A stretch of 64,000 bases of DNA, from NCBI RefSeq assembly GCF_041378895.1, contig NZ_CP144212.1, forward strand, positions 2,155,501 through 2,219,500, written 5' to 3'. Within the stretch, counting starts at the first letter, position 1. The number at the start of each line of letters is the position of its first letter. This DNA comes from Dechloromonas sp. ZY10 (lineage in GTDB: Bacteria > Pseudomonadota > Gammaproteobacteria > Burkholderiales > Rhodocyclaceae). The notes below the pieces were generated by a model. It was not told where the DNA came from, did no database searches, and saw nothing but the letters and a program-made list of their open reading frames with translations. A program made the translations under genes and the position numbers. Shown here in pieces: positions 14,014-24,147 of the stretch.

Positions 14014-17000
14014 TTAGGCCGCGTCCCTCATCTTCAAAGCTTCTTCAATATCCACTTCCACAACGCGCGAAACACCGGATTCCTGCATCGTGACGCCAAC
14101 CAACTGTTCGGCCATTTCCATCGCGATTTTATTATGAGAAATAAACAGGAACTGCGTAGCCCCCGACATTTTCTTGACCATTCCGCAAAAACGCTCGGTA
14201 TTGGTGTCGTCGAGCGGTGCATCGACCTCGTCGAGCAGGCAGAACGGCGCCGGATTCAACTGGAACATCGAGAACACCAGCGCAATCGCGGTTAGCGCCT
14301 TTTCCCCGCCCGAGAGCAGATGAATGGTCGAATTCTTCTTGCCTGGTGGCTGCGCGATCACCTGCACCCCGGCGTCGAGGATTTCGTCGCCGGTCATCAC
14401 CAGTTCGGCACGCCCGCCCCCGAACAATTCGGGGAAAAGTTTGCCGAAATGGCCGTTGACCGTGTCAAAGGTACTTTGCAGCAATTCACGGGTCTCGCGG
14501 TCGATGCGGCGGATCGCATTTTCCAGCGTTTCCATCGCTTCGTTCAGATCGGCCGCCTGCATGTCGAGGTAGCCCTTGCGCTCGGTCGCAGTTTCCAGTT
14601 CCTGCAAAGCAGCGAGGTTCACCGCGCCGAGTTCGGCAATCGCGTTGTTGAGCCGGGTAATTTCGCCCTGCAGGCTGCTCGCCCGCGCTTCGCCAAGCAA
14701 GGGCGCAAGCGCCGCTTCGTCGGCGCTGGCCTCCAAGAGTTGCAACGCCAACTGCTCGGCATTGAGCGCCGCCGCCTGTTCCTTGAGCTTGAGTTCGCCG
14801 ATCCGGGCGCGCAAGGGCTCCAGCCCCTGCTCGATTTTCAGCCGCTGCTCTTCGAGTTGGCGCAAGGCATTGGTCGCAACTTCCAGCGCATCACGCGCCG
14901 CAGCCAATGCCAGTTCCTTCTCCTGCCGCGCTTCAAGCGCCGCCTGCAACTGGTCTTCCATCACATCGGCCGGCGCGGCGGCGGCCTGCTCGGCGCACTG
15001 CCGACGGTCGCCCTCGATCCGGTTGAGCTCGCGCTGCGCCATCGCCTGCTGCGCAAAAATATCCTGCAGCTTGCTCTCCGCCTCACGCGCCGAGAATTGC
15101 GCCTCGCGCAGCGCGCGGTCGAAGTCGGCATTGCGCTCGCGTTCGGCGCGCACCGCCCGCTCACATTCATCCAGCCTTGACTGGGCGCCGGCGACCAGGA
15201 CGCGGATGCGTGCCAGGCCGTCGCGGATTTCCTCAATCCGCTCGTCAGCCGACATCTCGCGTTCGCGCTCGCTCTCCTCCTCCTCGGCCAGTTCGGCCAA
15301 CTGCTCGGCGAGGCGTTCCTTCATCTCGCGCTGACGCTCGATCGCCTGCGCCAGCTTGACCACTTCCAGTTGCACCGCATGCACACGTTGCTGGCGGTCC
15401 TGCACGTACTGGCGGACTTCGCTCATTTCCTCGCGCTTGTCGTCGAGTTGTTCGTCGAGCACGGCCATCTGCTCACGCACCGCATCGGCCTGCTCTTCTG
15501 CCGCAGCAATGCCGCCGGCCAACTGCTCGATTTCGCGCTGGCGTTCGAGCAGACCATGCTCGCCCTTGTCGGGCGCAAAGAAGGTCAGCGAGGCACGGCT
15601 CAGCAAGTCGCCGCCAGCAGTGACGATGACCTCGCCGGGGCCCAGCGTCGCCCGTTCAGCCAGCGCTGCATCGAGCGAGGCAACGGCGCGCACCGGCGCC
15701 AGCCAGTCGGCGAGGATCGCCGCCAGCGCCGGCCGCTCGCAGCGGATCTGCTCGGCCAAAGAACCCGCTTTCACGGTCGACGCCGGATTTCCGCCATTTT
15801 CAGCCGCCGGCAGCAGCACCGCGAGGCGGGCGTCGGGGCGGTCGTGGAGCCATTCATCGAGTTTGCCGGGATCGCTGCAGGCAATTGCATTGAGCCGCTC
15901 GCGCAGCACCGCTTCGACTGCGTTTTCCCAGCCTGCCGCCACCTGAATCTGTTGCCAGAGCGGGATTGCCTCGCTCAGGCCGTGCCGCGCCAGCCATTCG
16001 GGCAGCTTGCCGCCCTGGCGGCTCTTGGCCTGCATCTGCTCCAGCGCGGTCCGCCGCGCCTGGCCGGCGGCGAGTTCGCGTTCGAGTCGCTGCAACTCGC
16101 CCTGCACTTCGCGCCGGCGGGCCTCCAGCTGCGGCAATTCCTGCTGCAACTGCTGCAAATGCTCCTGGTCGCCGGCAATTTCCTCGCGCAGCAAAGCCAG
16201 TTCTTCTTCCTTCTCGGCCAGATCAAGCGGATCGACCATGTCGCCGCCACCGGTTTCCTCGCGCAGGCGTTCGCGCCGCTGTGCCAGCGACTGCAAGGCC
16301 CGCTGCGCATGCGCCTTGTGCGTCAGTTCGACTTCCAGCTTCTGCTCGCCGTTGGCGGTACGAGTCTTCAGCCGCTGCAATTCCTCGATCGCATGCTGGT
16401 GATCCTCTTCCACCTGCGGCGCCAGGTTCATCTGGGCGTGCAGCCGCTCCTCGGCCTCGTCGACCTTCAGCTTGGTGATCTCGCGCTGCTCTTCCCAGCG
16501 TTCGCGGTCTTCCGCCAGTTTTTCGGCGGTCTCGCTCCAGTGCGCCAGTTCGCCTTCGAGTTGCGCCAGGCGCATTTCCAGCGCCCGCCGCGATTCATGG
16601 CGATGACGAATTTCGGCTTCGAGCCGGGCGACCTCGGCATTGGCGGCGTACATCTCGCTCTGCGCCTGATGCAGGGTGTCGCCGGCAGCAAAATGCGCTT
16701 CCCGCGTTGCTTCGGCCTCGGTTTCGGTGGTGCGCAGCGCGGCGCTTTGCGCTTCCAGTTCGGTCCCGGCCCGCTCGACTTCAAGCCCCAGCCGCTGCCG
16801 CTCCGCCTCGGCCTCGCGCCGGCGCAGCAGCCACAGCAACTGCTGCTTCTGCACCGCCTGCTCGTTGAGCGCGTGATAGCGGCGGGCCACTTCGGCCTGG
16901 GCTTCGAGCCGGCCGATCTGGTGGCCAAGCTCCTCGCGGATGTCCTCGACGCGCAGCAGGTTTTCGCGCGTATCTTCGAGTCGACCGTGGGTTTCCTTGC

Positions 17001-17529
17001 GCCGCTCCTTGTAACGGGTGACGCCGGCCGCTTCTTCGAGAAAAACGCGCAGGTCGTCGGGCTTGGCCTCAATGATGCGCGAGATCATGCCCTGACCGAT
17101 GATGGCGTAGGCACGCGGACCAAGACCGGTACCAAGGAAGAGATCGGTGATGTCCTTGCGCCGGACCTTGAGGTTGTTGATGAAGTAGTCTGACTGGCCG
17201 TTGCGGGTCAATACCCGCTTGACCGACAGTTCGGCGTACTGCGACCACTGGCCGAGCGCCCGCCCGAGCGAATTGTCGAAAATCAGCTCGACCGAGGCTC
17301 GCGATACCGGCTTGCGGTTGGTCGAGCCGTTGAAAATCACGTCCTGCATCGACTCGCCACGCAATTCGGAAGCCTTGGATTCGCCCAGCACCCAGCGCAC
17401 GGCGTCCATGATGTTGGACTTGCCGCAACCATTGGGGCCGACGACGCCGACCAGCTGTCCGGGCAGGGCTACGGCAGTCGGATCGACAAAGGATTTGAAA
17501 CCGGCGAGTTTGAGTTTGGTCAGACGCAT
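14014..17529 (-). CDS. smc: Chromosome segregation ATPase SMC
   Basis: Condensin-type ATPase that organises the nucleoid. The 1171-residue product starts MRLTKLKLAGFKSFVDPT and carries Walker A (GPNGCGKSN, residues about 32-40). Two long coiled coils rich in Glu, Gln and Arg flank a hinge around residues 520-650, and the C-terminal ABC signature LLSGGEKAL and Walker B LLDEVDAPLDD follow near residue 1075. The open frame runs upstream to 18078, but that part is antisense to the deaminase gene; the ATG at 17529 gives the family N-terminus. It is the first gene of the smc-zipA-ligA-galU-methyltransferase-mtnP run. Confidence 0.96.
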   Translation of the reverse strand: MRLTKLKLAGFKSFVDPTAVALPGQLVGVVGPNGCGKSNIMDAVRWVLGESKASELRGESMQDVIFNGSTNRKPVSRASVELIFDNSLGRALGQWSQYAELSVKRVLTRNGQSDYFINNLKVRRKDITDLFLGTGLGPRAYAIIGQGMISRIIEAKPDDLRVFLEEAAGVTRYKERRKETHGRLEDTRENLLRVEDIREELGHQIGRLEAQAEVARRYHALNEQAVQKQQLLWLLRRREAEAERQRLGLEVERAGTELEAQSAALRTTETEAEATREAHFAAGDTLHQAQSEMYAANAEVARLEAEIRHRHESRRALEMRLAQLEGELAHWSETAEKLAEDRERWEEQREITKLKVDEAEERLHAQMNLAPQVEEDHQHAIEELQRLKTRTANGEQKLEVELTHKAHAQRALQSLAQRRERLREETGGGDMVDPLDLAEKEEELALLREEIAGDQEHLQQLQQELPQLEARRREVQGELQRLERELAAGQARRTALEQMQAKSRQGGKLPEWLARHGLSEAIPLWQQIQVAAGWENAVEAVLRERLNAIACSDPGKLDEWLHDRPDARLAVLLPAAENGGNPASTVKAGSLAEQIRCERPALAAILADWLAPVRAVASLDAALAERATLGPGEVIVTAGGDLLSRASLTFFAPDKGEHGLLERQREIEQLAGGIAAAEEQADAVREQMAVLDEQLDDKREEMSEVRQYVQDRQQRVHAVQLEVVKLAQAIERQREMKERLAEQLAELAEEEESEREREMSADERIEEIRDGLARIRVLVAGAQSRLDECERAVRAERERNADFDRALREAQFSAREAESKLQDIFAQQAMAQRELNRIEGDRRQCAEQAAAAPADVMEDQLQAALEARQEKELALAAARDALEVATNALRQLEEQRLKIEQGLEPLRARIGELKLKEQAAALNAEQLALQLLEASADEAALAPLLGEARASSLQGEITRLNNAIAELGAVNLAALQELETATERKGYLDMQAADLNEAMETLENAIRRIDRETRELLQSTFDTVNGHFGKLFPELFGGGRAELVMTGDEILDAGVQVIAQPPGKKNSTIHLLSGGEKALTAIALVFSMFQLNPAPFCLLDEVDAPLDDTNTERFCGMVKKMSGATQFLFISHNKIAMEMAEQLVGVTMQESGVSRVVEVDIEEALKMRDAA

Positions 17530-17566
17530 GCGAGATTCACAAAAGCCCGCTTGGCGGCGGGGGCCG

Positions 17567-17572
17567 TATAAT
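17567..17572 (+). promoter_or_regulatory. Putative -10 element for the deaminase gene
   Basis: TATAAT on the plus strand, 56 bases before the deaminase ATG, in the 98-base divergent gap with smc. No good -35 hexamer is seen at 17 bases, so this is a moderate call from the -10 alone. Confidence 0.45.
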
Positions 17573-17627
17573 AGCACTGACCTGATTTTCCGGCGTTTTC
17601 CGGAGACCTGCCGCAGGGAGACCCGCG

Positions 17628-18101
17628 ATGCCCGATGACGATTTCTTTCTCGCCCGCGCACTTGAGTTGGCCGCCGCCGGCAGCCGCAGCCAGCAGGGCG
17701 GCCCGTTTGGGGCCGTTGTCGTGATCGGCGGCCGCATTGTCGGCGAAGGCTGGAACCGCGTCGTCGCCAGCAAGGACCCGACCGCCCATGCCGAAGTTGG
17801 AGCCATCCGTGCCGCCTGCATTGCGCTCGACCGCTTCCATCTGGCCGGAGCCACCTTGTACGCCTCCAGCGAGCCTTGCCCAATGTGTCTGGCGGCCGCT
17901 TACTGGGCCCGCATCGAACGGATCGTCTATGCCAATCCGCGTAGCGCGGCGGCGGCGATAGGTTTTTGCGACGACGAACTTTACGGCGAACTGTGCCGCA
18001 GCGACCGGGAGCGCAAGATTCCCATCGAACACCGCCCCCTCCCCGGGGCCGACGCGGTACTGCGCGACTGGGCCGCAACGCCCGGACGGGTGGATTATTG
18101 A
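17628..18101 (+). CDS. Cytidine/deoxycytidylate-type deaminase, probably guanine deaminase
   Basis: Zinc deaminase of the CDA fold, 157 residues. The zinc site is visible as HAEVGAI (His plus catalytic Glu) and PCPMCLAA (two Cys). The region PRSAAAAIGFCDDELYGEL resembles the C-terminal specificity segment of GuaD-type guanine deaminases rather than TadA, so conversion of guanine to xanthine is the best guess; a broader nucleoside role is possible. The ATG at 17628 has a CAGGGAG site. It is divergent from smc and has no functional neighbour in the window. Confidence 0.75.
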   Translation: MPDDDFFLARALELAAAGSRSQQGGPFGAVVVIGGRIVGEGWNRVVASKDPTAHAEVGAIRAACIALDRFHLAGATLYASSEPCPMCLAAAYWARIERIVYANPRSAAAAIGFCDDELYGELCRSDRERKIPIEHRPLPGADAVLRDWAATPGRVDY

Positions 18102-18138
18102 ACTCACGCAGGCCGATTGCTGGGTTTTTTATCGAAAA

Positions 18139-18154
18139 TCACGGTCGACCGTGA
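18139..18154. repeat. 16-bp palindrome, copy 1 of 3
   Basis: Perfect palindrome TCACGGTCGACCGTGA in the 106-base gap between the deaminase and DUF2062 genes, followed by AAATCCGGCAAAAA. The same 16-mer occurs at 26430-26445 and 34755-34770, each time outside genes. Confidence 0.85.
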
Positions 18155-18207
18155 AAATCCGGCAAAAACACTCCTCGCCTCCCCGCCCCGTTTTTTGTAA
18201 CTGACCG

Positions 18208-18741
18208 ATGCGCCGCTTCCTGAAGAACCGCCTGCCCGACCCCGGCTCAATTGCCGAGAATCCCTGGCTGCGCCCATTCCGCAATTCGCTGCTGCATCCT
18301 CGGCTGTGGCACCTGAACCGCCATTCCGCCGCCGGCGCGGTTGCCACCGGGCTGGCCTGCGGGCTGATTCCCGGCCCTTTCCAGATGCTTGGCGCCGCCC
18401 TGTGCGCGGTCGCCTTTCGTGTCAATCTGCCCCTGGCGCTGTTCGTCACCCTATATACCAACCCGCTGACCATCGTCCCGCTATACCTGCTCGCCTACCA
18501 ACTCGGCCGGCTGGCGCTGTTTGATGGCAACGGTTTTGTCATCCCGCCGGAACCCCGGCTGCTGCATCTGCTCGACTGGTCGCGCGACCTGCTGCACTGG
18601 ATGCTCGGGGTCGGCAAGCCGCTTGGCCTCGGTCTGCTCTTGCTGGCGGCACTGCTCGCCGGCAGCGGCTATCTGCTCACTCGCGCCGCCTGGCGCTACC
18701 ACCTGATCCGCCAGTGGCGTAAACGCCAACGGCGCCCGTAA
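18208..18741 (+). CDS. DUF2062 family membrane protein
   Basis: The 177-residue product resembles DUF2062 proteins: an N-terminal segment rich in Arg and His (HPRLWHLNRHSAAGAVATG), a hydrophobic GLACGLIPGPFQMLGAALCA segment, a FVTLYTNPLTIVPLYLLAY segment, and a further membrane helix near residues 135-160. Function is unknown in the family; some members are fused to glycosyltransferases. The start ATG at 18208 has no strong ribosome site. It stands alone, with a palindrome upstream and a hairpin at its end. Confidence 0.75.
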   Translation: MRRFLKNRLPDPGSIAENPWLRPFRNSLLHPRLWHLNRHSAAGAVATGLACGLIPGPFQMLGAALCAVAFRVNLPLALFVTLYTNPLTIVPLYLLAYQLGRLALFDGNGFVIPPEPRLLHLLDWSRDLLHWMLGVGKPLGLGLLLLAALLAGSGYLLTRAAWRYHLIRQWRKRQRRP

Positions 18742-18754
18742 CAGGCGCCGTTGG
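18726..18754. terminator. Hairpin at the end of the DUF2062 gene
   Basis: Arms CCAACGGCGCC (18726-18736) and GGCGCCGTTGG (18744-18754) pair perfectly over 11 bp around a 7-base loop that contains the stop codon. There is no T-run on the plus strand. It lies between convergent genes and may stop transcription from either side. Confidence 0.6.
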
Positions 18755-18781
18755 TAGCCAAACTCCCGACCGCAAACTCCC

Positions 18782-20797
18782 TCAGGTACGGAAGCGTGCT
18801 ACCTCGCTGCTGAGGGTCTCGGCCATCTGCCGCAGGCTGTCGGCAGTAGAGGCATTGGCACCGGCCGCAGCATTGTTTTCCTCTGCCATCTGGGCAATGC
18901 TCTCGACATTGCGAGCAATATCGGTGCTGGCAGTTGCCTGCTCGCGCAGCGAAATCGAAATTTCGGAGACCGCTGCCACCACCTGCTGCGACTGAGTCTG
19001 GACCTGGGCGATGGTCGCACCGGCTTCCTTGGCTTGCTCGACCCCGGCGGCAACGTCATCGACCCCGGCCTTCATGCTGACCACGGCAGTTTGCGTGCCT
19101 TGCTGGATCGCGGCAATCATCTCGGCAATTTCCTGGGTCGACTTTGTCGTCCGCTCAGCCAGCTTGCGCACCTCGTCGGCCACCACCGCAAAGCCGCGTC
19201 CGGATTCACCCGCCCGCGCAGCCTCGATCGCGGCATTGAGCGCCAGCAGGTTGGTCTGATCGGCAATATCCTTGATCGTGCCGACGATGGCAGAAATCTG
19301 TTCCGACTGCTGACCAAGGGATTCGACCGCAGCGGCCGAGGCATTGACGGTATGCGCGATGCTTTCGATCCGGCTGACCACCGCGCCGACCAGGCGAGCG
19401 CCGCGCCCGGCGACGGCGTCCGACTCGGTCGAGGCGCCTTGGGCCTGCTGGGCATTGCTGGCAATGTTGTCGATCCCGGTCGTCATTTCCTCGATGGCTG
19501 CCGCCATTGACGATGCCGAGTCGCTCTGCGCCCCGGTACTGCTCGAAATCTGCTCGCTCGACGAGGCCAACTGCTCGGCCGTCTCGCGCAAGCGATCGGC
19601 ATCGCTCTTGATCCGCGCCAGCAGCGAACGCAAGGCTTGCGCCATCTGGTTGAAATCCTCGCCGGCCGCGTGCAGCTCGTCACGACCATCGGTGGAAAAC
19701 TCGACGGTCATGTCGCCGGCCGCCATCCGGCGAGCGCCGCCGGAGAAGACTTCGATCGTCGCAATCACCGAGTAATAAGTGCCGACACCGAAATAGCCGA
19801 CCACCAGCACCACGACAAAAGCCATCATGACGTTGAAGGTAAGCGAACGCTCGGCAGCCTGCTTGCGCAGCTTGAGCTGATGCTCGAACTGCGGGATCAG
19901 GGTCTCGAACATCACCTTGTAGCCGAGATCGATGATCTTCGTCGTCAGACCGAAGTATTCTTGCGGGTTGGTTTCGAATTTCTCACCCAGAATATCCTCG
20001 CGGACCAGTGTGAAAATCTTTTCCGCTCCGTCCGAAAACTCCTTGGCCGGCGCCGTCAGCGTGCCCTGCAGGGCCGGCGCGAAACGTGCGACCTTTTCGA
20101 TATTCATGTTCTGCGCGCGTAGCGTTGCCTGCATCTGGGCAAGGGTCGCAGTCATGTCGATCCGCATCTGCGGCGCCAGCTCTTTCTTGGTCAGCACACC
20201 GGTGCCGCGTGCCCGGGTAATCCCCAGCGGCTCAAGCATTGCCGGCATTTTGCCGACCACGGTATCCATGAAATAGTAGGTATCCATCGCCGGATCGAGC
20301 GTCAGCGAAGTTTCATCGGCCAGCGTGACCATGAACACCAATACCTTGTCGATCATCTGGCTGTGGCGCTTGATGTTTTCCGGCGGCGTCCAGCTCAACC
20401 CCTGGGCGCGGATCGCCTCCCAATCGTCGCGAATCGCCTTCCACGCCGGCATTTCGCGCAGCACCGAGGACAGTGCGGCATCGGTCGCCAGCACGGCGTC
20501 AGCGACTTCCTTCTCCTTCGCCGCACGCTTTTCCTTCATCGCCTCGTTGCCGTTCAGCACGCCCGAGGAGAGGCCGCGATGCTGCTGCATGAACTGGACC
20601 ATCTTGTTCATCGGCTTGAGCATCTGCAAGCCGTTGAGTTCGGCCTGAGCGGTTTCAATATCGCGGCTGAGGTTAACGAAGATGGTAAACAGCAGAGCCA
20701 GCATCACCACCCCGATCGCTGCGCCAAGCACCATGAATTTGGCAGGGTAGCGCAACCGGTTCATCAGGCCGATGGCAGGGCTGAACAGGGTTCTCAT
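18782..20797 (-). CDS. Methyl-accepting chemotaxis protein with NIT-like periplasmic sensor
   Basis: Transmembrane chemoreceptor, 671 residues. TM1 is about residues 21-42; a helical periplasmic domain (about 50-310) contains [18 protein letters not shown], typical of nitrate/nitrite-sensing (NIT) domains; TM2 is about 320-345, followed by a HAMP segment. The cytoplasmic signalling domain has the invariant hairpin [19 protein letters not shown] (near residue 530) that contacts CheA/CheW. The start at 20797 has a strong GAGGAAAA site. No che gene is adjacent. The ligand is inferred only from the fold; nitrate binding is not shown. Confidence 0.9.
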   Translation of the reverse strand: MRTLFSPAIGLMNRLRYPAKFMVLGAAIGVVMLALLFTIFVNLSRDIETAQAELNGLQMLKPMNKMVQFMQQHRGLSSGVLNGNEAMKEKRAAKEKEVADAVLATDAALSSVLREMPAWKAIRDDWEAIRAQGLSWTPPENIKRHSQMIDKVLVFMVTLADETSLTLDPAMDTYYFMDTVVGKMPAMLEPLGITRARGTGVLTKKELAPQMRIDMTATLAQMQATLRAQNMNIEKVARFAPALQGTLTAPAKEFSDGAEKIFTLVREDILGEKFETNPQEYFGLTTKIIDLGYKVMFETLIPQFEHQLKLRKQAAERSLTFNVMMAFVVVLVVGYFGVGTYYSVIATIEVFSGGARRMAAGDMTVEFSTDGRDELHAAGEDFNQMAQALRSLLARIKSDADRLRETAEQLASSSEQISSSTGAQSDSASSMAAAIEEMTTGIDNIASNAQQAQGASTESDAVAGRGARLVGAVVSRIESIAHTVNASAAAVESLGQQSEQISAIVGTIKDIADQTNLLALNAAIEAARAGESGRGFAVVADEVRKLAERTTKSTQEIAEMIAAIQQGTQTAVVSMKAGVDDVAAGVEQAKEAGATIAQVQTQSQQVVAAVSEISISLREQATASTDIARNVESIAQMAEENNAAAGANASTADSLRQMAETLSSEVARFRT

Positions 20798-20834
20798 TTT
20801 TTCCTCACAGCGTCATTGAATGGCAATTTAGTTG

Positions 20835-20840
20835 ATTTTA
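20835..20840 (-). promoter_or_regulatory. Possible extended -10 of the chemoreceptor gene
   Basis: Minus strand TGCTAAAAT in the AT-rich 77-base gap between lolD and the chemoreceptor, about 38 bases before the ATG. A -35-like TTGGTA lies 15 bases upstream, a short spacing. Confidence 0.35.
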
Positions 20841-20874
20841 GCATTTTCAAGATACTACCAAGGTGATAACCATG

Positions 20875-21582
20875 CTATAGATCAAACTGCCCATCCGTTA
20901 AGTGCATTACTCGGTCGGCACGCTCGGCCAAACGCCGATCATGGGTCACCATCACCAGGCTACTGCCCTGCTCTCGGACCCGCTCCAGAAAGATGCCGAA
21001 AACGATGTCTGCGGTCTGACTATCGAGGTTGCCGGTTGGTTCATCGGCCAGCAGGCAGGAGGGACGGCACACCAGCGCCCGGGCAATCGCCGCCCGTTGC
21101 CGCTCGCCCCCGGAAAGCTCTCCCGGGCGATGTTCCAGACGATGCCCCAGCCCCACCGCACGCAAGGTTTCAGCCGCCTGCGCCAAGGCCTCTTCGCGCT
21201 GACAGCGGCGGATCAGCAGGGGCATTGCGACGTTTTCCAGCGCGGAAAACTCGGCAAGCAGATGATGAAACTGGTAAACAAAGCCCAAGTGGCGGTTGCG
21301 CCATTGCCCACGGTCAACCTCGCTCAAAGCCGAAAATGCCTGTCCCTGCAAATGGACCTCGCCGGCGCTCGGCGCGTCGAGACCGCCAAGCAAGTGCAGC
21401 AAGGTGCTTTTGCCCGAGCCCGAAGCGCCGACAATCGCGACGATCTCACCGGCATTGACCGTCAAATCGATTGCTGACAATACCGGCACCTCGAGCCCGC
21501 CGCCGCGAAACACCTTGCTCAGGCCACGTGCCTGCAACACCGGTACGGCCAGCACTGCCGTTTGCTCCAATCGATCATTCAT
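20875..21582 (-). CDS. lolD: Lipoprotein-releasing system ATPase LolD
   Basis: ATPase of the LolCDE complex, which extracts outer-membrane lipoproteins from the inner membrane for LolA. The 235-residue product has Walker [17 protein letters not shown], the LolD-type [18 protein letters not shown] stretch after the Q loop, signature LSGGERQR, and Walker [12 protein letters not shown]. The ATG at 21582 lies 8 bases inside the end of the permease gene, so the two are translationally coupled. No LolA gene is in the window. Confidence 0.95.
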   Translation of the reverse strand: MNDRLEQTAVLAVPVLQARGLSKVFRGGGLEVPVLSAIDLTVNAGEIVAIVGASGSGKSTLLHLLGGLDAPSAGEVHLQGQAFSALSEVDRGQWRNRHLGFVYQFHHLLAEFSALENVAMPLLIRRCQREEALAQAAETLRAVGLGHRLEHRPGELSGGERQRAAIARALVCRPSCLLADEPTGNLDSQTADIVFGIFLERVREQGSSLVMVTHDRRLAERADRVMHLTDGQFDL

Positions 21583-22822
21583 AGCGCAGCGCCTCCGCCG
21601 GATTGACCCGGGCTGCACGCCAGCTCGGGTAAAGCGTCGCCAGCAGCGACAACACGAACGCAATCACGGTCACGCCCCAGACGTCGCCCCATTGCAGGTC
21701 AGACGGCAGTTCGGAAATGTAATAAACCTCCTTCGACAGGAAATGGATACCCAAGACCCGTTCGATGAAAGGGACGACCACGTCGATATTCAGCGCCAGC
21801 GCAACGCCGCCGGCGACCCCCATCCCCAGGCCGATGAAGCCGACCAGCGCCCCCTGCACGACAAACACCGCCATGATCGAGCCGGGACTGGCACCGAGCG
21901 TGCGCAGGATGGCAATGTCGGCCTGTTTGTCAGTCACCGCCATCACCAGAGTCGATACCAGATTGAAAGCGGCAACCGCAACGATCAGCGAGAGGATGAT
22001 GAACATCATCTTTTTCTCGATCGCGACGGCGCGGAAGAAATTGGCGTGACTCCGGGTCCAGTCGCTGAGATAGGCATCAGCATTGATCATCCGCGCCAGT
22101 TCGCGGGTAATCCGCGGTGCCTCGAACAGATCGTCGACCTTGAGCCTGACCCCGCTGACCTGTTCGCCCAGCTGGTAGAGTTTCTGCGCATCGGCCAGAT
22201 GGATCAGCGCCAGACCGGAATCGTATTCGTGCATCCCGACTTCGAAGATACCAACGACCTTGAAGGACTTCAGCCGGGGCACCACGCCGGCCGGCGTCAC
22301 TGTGCCCTGCGGCGCGATCAACGTCACCTTGTCGCCAACGAAGACCTTGAGTGCCTGCGCCAGGTCGGCACCGAGGACAACGCCGAACTCCCCGGCCTTC
22401 AAATCGTCGAGGCTGCCGTTCCTGACCGTCTTGCGAAAATCGGCCACTTTATCCTCCAGGTCCGGCTCGATCCCGCGTACCAGGGCACCGCGCACCCCGC
22501 CCTCGACCGAGAACATCGCCTGTGACTGGACGAAGGGGGCGCTGGCACGTACCTCGGGATGTTTCGCCGCCTGGGCTGCAACCTGCGGCCAGTCGGGCAG
22601 ACCGCCGTCCATGCCGGTAATCTGGATATGCGATGCAACCCCGAGGATGCGGGTGCGCAACTCCTTCTGAAAACCGTTCATTACCGACAGCACGACGATC
22701 AGCGCGGCAACCCCGAGGCCGATCCCGAGCATCGAAATCAGCGAAATGAAGGAAATGAAATGATTACGGCGCTTGGCGCGGGTATAGCGCAGGCCGATCA
22801 AGAGTTCGTAAGGCAGAGCCAT
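21575..22822 (-). CDS. lolC: Lipoprotein-releasing system permease LolC/LolE
   Basis: Inner-membrane permease partner of LolD, 415 residues. Topology is the family's: TM1 near residues 25-48 ([20 protein letters not shown]), a large periplasmic domain, and three C-terminal helices (about 270-295, 315-345, 375-400) ending in PAEALRYE. The N-terminal [20 protein letters not shown] motif is specific for LolC/E. Only one permease gene is present beside lolD, so the complex may be a homodimer of a LolF-like protein rather than the LolC-LolE pair, unless a second gene lies elsewhere. Confidence 0.93.
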   Translation of the reverse strand: MALPYELLIGLRYTRAKRRNHFISFISLISMLGIGLGVAALIVVLSVMNGFQKELRTRILGVASHIQITGMDGGLPDWPQVAAQAAKHPEVRASAPFVQSQAMFSVEGGVRGALVRGIEPDLEDKVADFRKTVRNGSLDDLKAGEFGVVLGADLAQALKVFVGDKVTLIAPQGTVTPAGVVPRLKSFKVVGIFEVGMHEYDSGLALIHLADAQKLYQLGEQVSGVRLKVDDLFEAPRITRELARMINADAYLSDWTRSHANFFRAVAIEKKMMFIILSLIVAVAAFNLVSTLVMAVTDKQADIAILRTLGASPGSIMAVFVVQGALVGFIGLGMGVAGGVALALNIDVVVPFIERVLGIHFLSKEVYYISELPSDLQWGDVWGVTVIAFVLSLLATLYPSWRAARVNPAEALRYE

Positions 22823-22977
22823 GCGGCGGCGGGAGCAAAAAAAACGCTATGGTACACTCATTGGCCGAAGCGCTCCGGGCTGGCTGCCGCCGGCTCTCAA
22901 CTGTTGCCGAAAAAGCAGTCAGCACATCGGCCGCGCTCACCTGTCTCACCGCATCCGACTTTCCCTGGTTACGTACC

Positions 22978-24054
22978 GTGTCATCCAACACCCCCGCCCG
23001 CCTGACCCTGATTGTTCCCGAGCTGCTCTGGCCCGAGCCGGCCGACCAGATGGCTTACGCCGGGCTGGAACGGGCTACCGCTGCCGGCTGGCTGCTCGCC
23101 CGCAGCCCCCTCGATCACGGCCCGCGCCGCTCTTTCGAAGCCGCGCTGGCGGCGGCCTTCGGCCTCGATGACCCGGCCCTGGCGGGATTCCGCCGACGCG
23201 GCGAAAGCGCCGCCCCCATGCCGCAGGCCGATCAACGCTGGCTGTGCGCCGACCCGGTCCATTTGCGCTTTCATCATGAAAGAATCGTGCTTGCCGACGC
23301 CGGCGCTTTCGCTCTCGAAATCGACGAAGCCGAGGCCATGGTCGACGACCTCAATCGCGAATTTGCCGAGGTCGGGGAATTTCACGCCGCCACCGCTCGC
23401 CGTTGGTATTTGCGCCTGAAGCAGCCGGTCAGCCACCGCAGCCAGCCGCTATCGGCCGTCGCCGGCCGCCGGGTGGACGGCGAACTGCCCGCCGAGGAAG
23501 CCGCATTGAGCCGCTGGCTCAACGAAGTGCAGATGTTCCTCCATCTTCACCCGGTCAATGAACGCCGCCAGCGCCAGGGCCAGCCGGCCATCAACAGCCT
23601 CTGGCTGTGGGGCGACGGCAGCCAGCAGACGCCGCCGCAGGGCCGTTTCGACCGCGTCTGGTGCGCCAGCGACAGTTCGCCGCTGGCCGCCGGCCTGGCC
23701 CAAGCCGCCGGCTGCCCGGTGGGAACCGACTTGCCCGAACCGGAGCAACTGATCGAGCACGCCCGCCGGGGTGAGCGCCAATTGCTGGTGCTCGATACGC
23801 TGCTGGCGCCGGTGCTTTACGAAAACAGCGAAGAGTGGAACCAGGCCTGGCACCAGCTCGATCGGCAGTGGTTTGCCACCGTCCGCACCCAGCTGGGCAA
23901 GGCTTTCTCTACGGTCGACCTGCTCGCCCCGACCATTTTCGGCGAACTGCGCTGGCATTTCAGTGGCGGCGAACGCTGGAAATTCTGGTCCGGCAGTCGC
24001 GATCTCGGCGCCCTGGCCCGCCAGTTGGCCGGACCGGAGATCGCGGCACGCTGA
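22978..24054 (+). CDS. RpfE-like conserved protein (COG4255 type), function unknown
   Basis: The 358-residue product is rich in Arg, Leu and Trp, has no signal peptide or membrane helix, and shows blocks such as LNREFAEVGEFHAATARRWYLRL, WLNEVQMFLHLHPVN and SLWLWGDG. These match the RpfE/COG4255 family, sometimes annotated as phosphoglycerate mutase-like. Adjacency to recJ recalls the Xanthomonas rpf region, where rpfE lies near recJ and prfB. The frame is open from 22849; I chose the GTG at 22978 because conserved-looking sequence (LTLIVPELLW) begins just after it, but no clear ribosome site supports either start. Family recall is from memory, so it is held at moderate confidence. Confidence 0.65.
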   Translation: MSSNTPARLTLIVPELLWPEPADQMAYAGLERATAAGWLLARSPLDHGPRRSFEAALAAAFGLDDPALAGFRRRGESAAPMPQADQRWLCADPVHLRFHHERIVLADAGAFALEIDEAEAMVDDLNREFAEVGEFHAATARRWYLRLKQPVSHRSQPLSAVAGRRVDGELPAEEAALSRWLNEVQMFLHLHPVNERRQRQGQPAINSLWLWGDGSQQTPPQGRFDRVWCASDSSPLAAGLAQAAGCPVGTDLPEPEQLIEHARRGERQLLVLDTLLAPVLYENSEEWNQAWHQLDRQWFATVRTQLGKAFSTVDLLAPTIFGELRWHFSGGERWKFWSGSRDLGALARQLAGPEIAAR

Positions 24055-24147
24055 GATTCCAGCCACCCGCTTGCTTTCCCCTCTGTTTTACCCGTCCGTT
24101 GCAGCAGCTGCCCCCCTCGTTTTGCTTCATCACCCGCAAGGATCGCC

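Noticed and set aside
17530-18078. N-terminal extension of smc to 18078
   Set aside because: The extension is antisense to the deaminase gene and lacks SMC family similarity.
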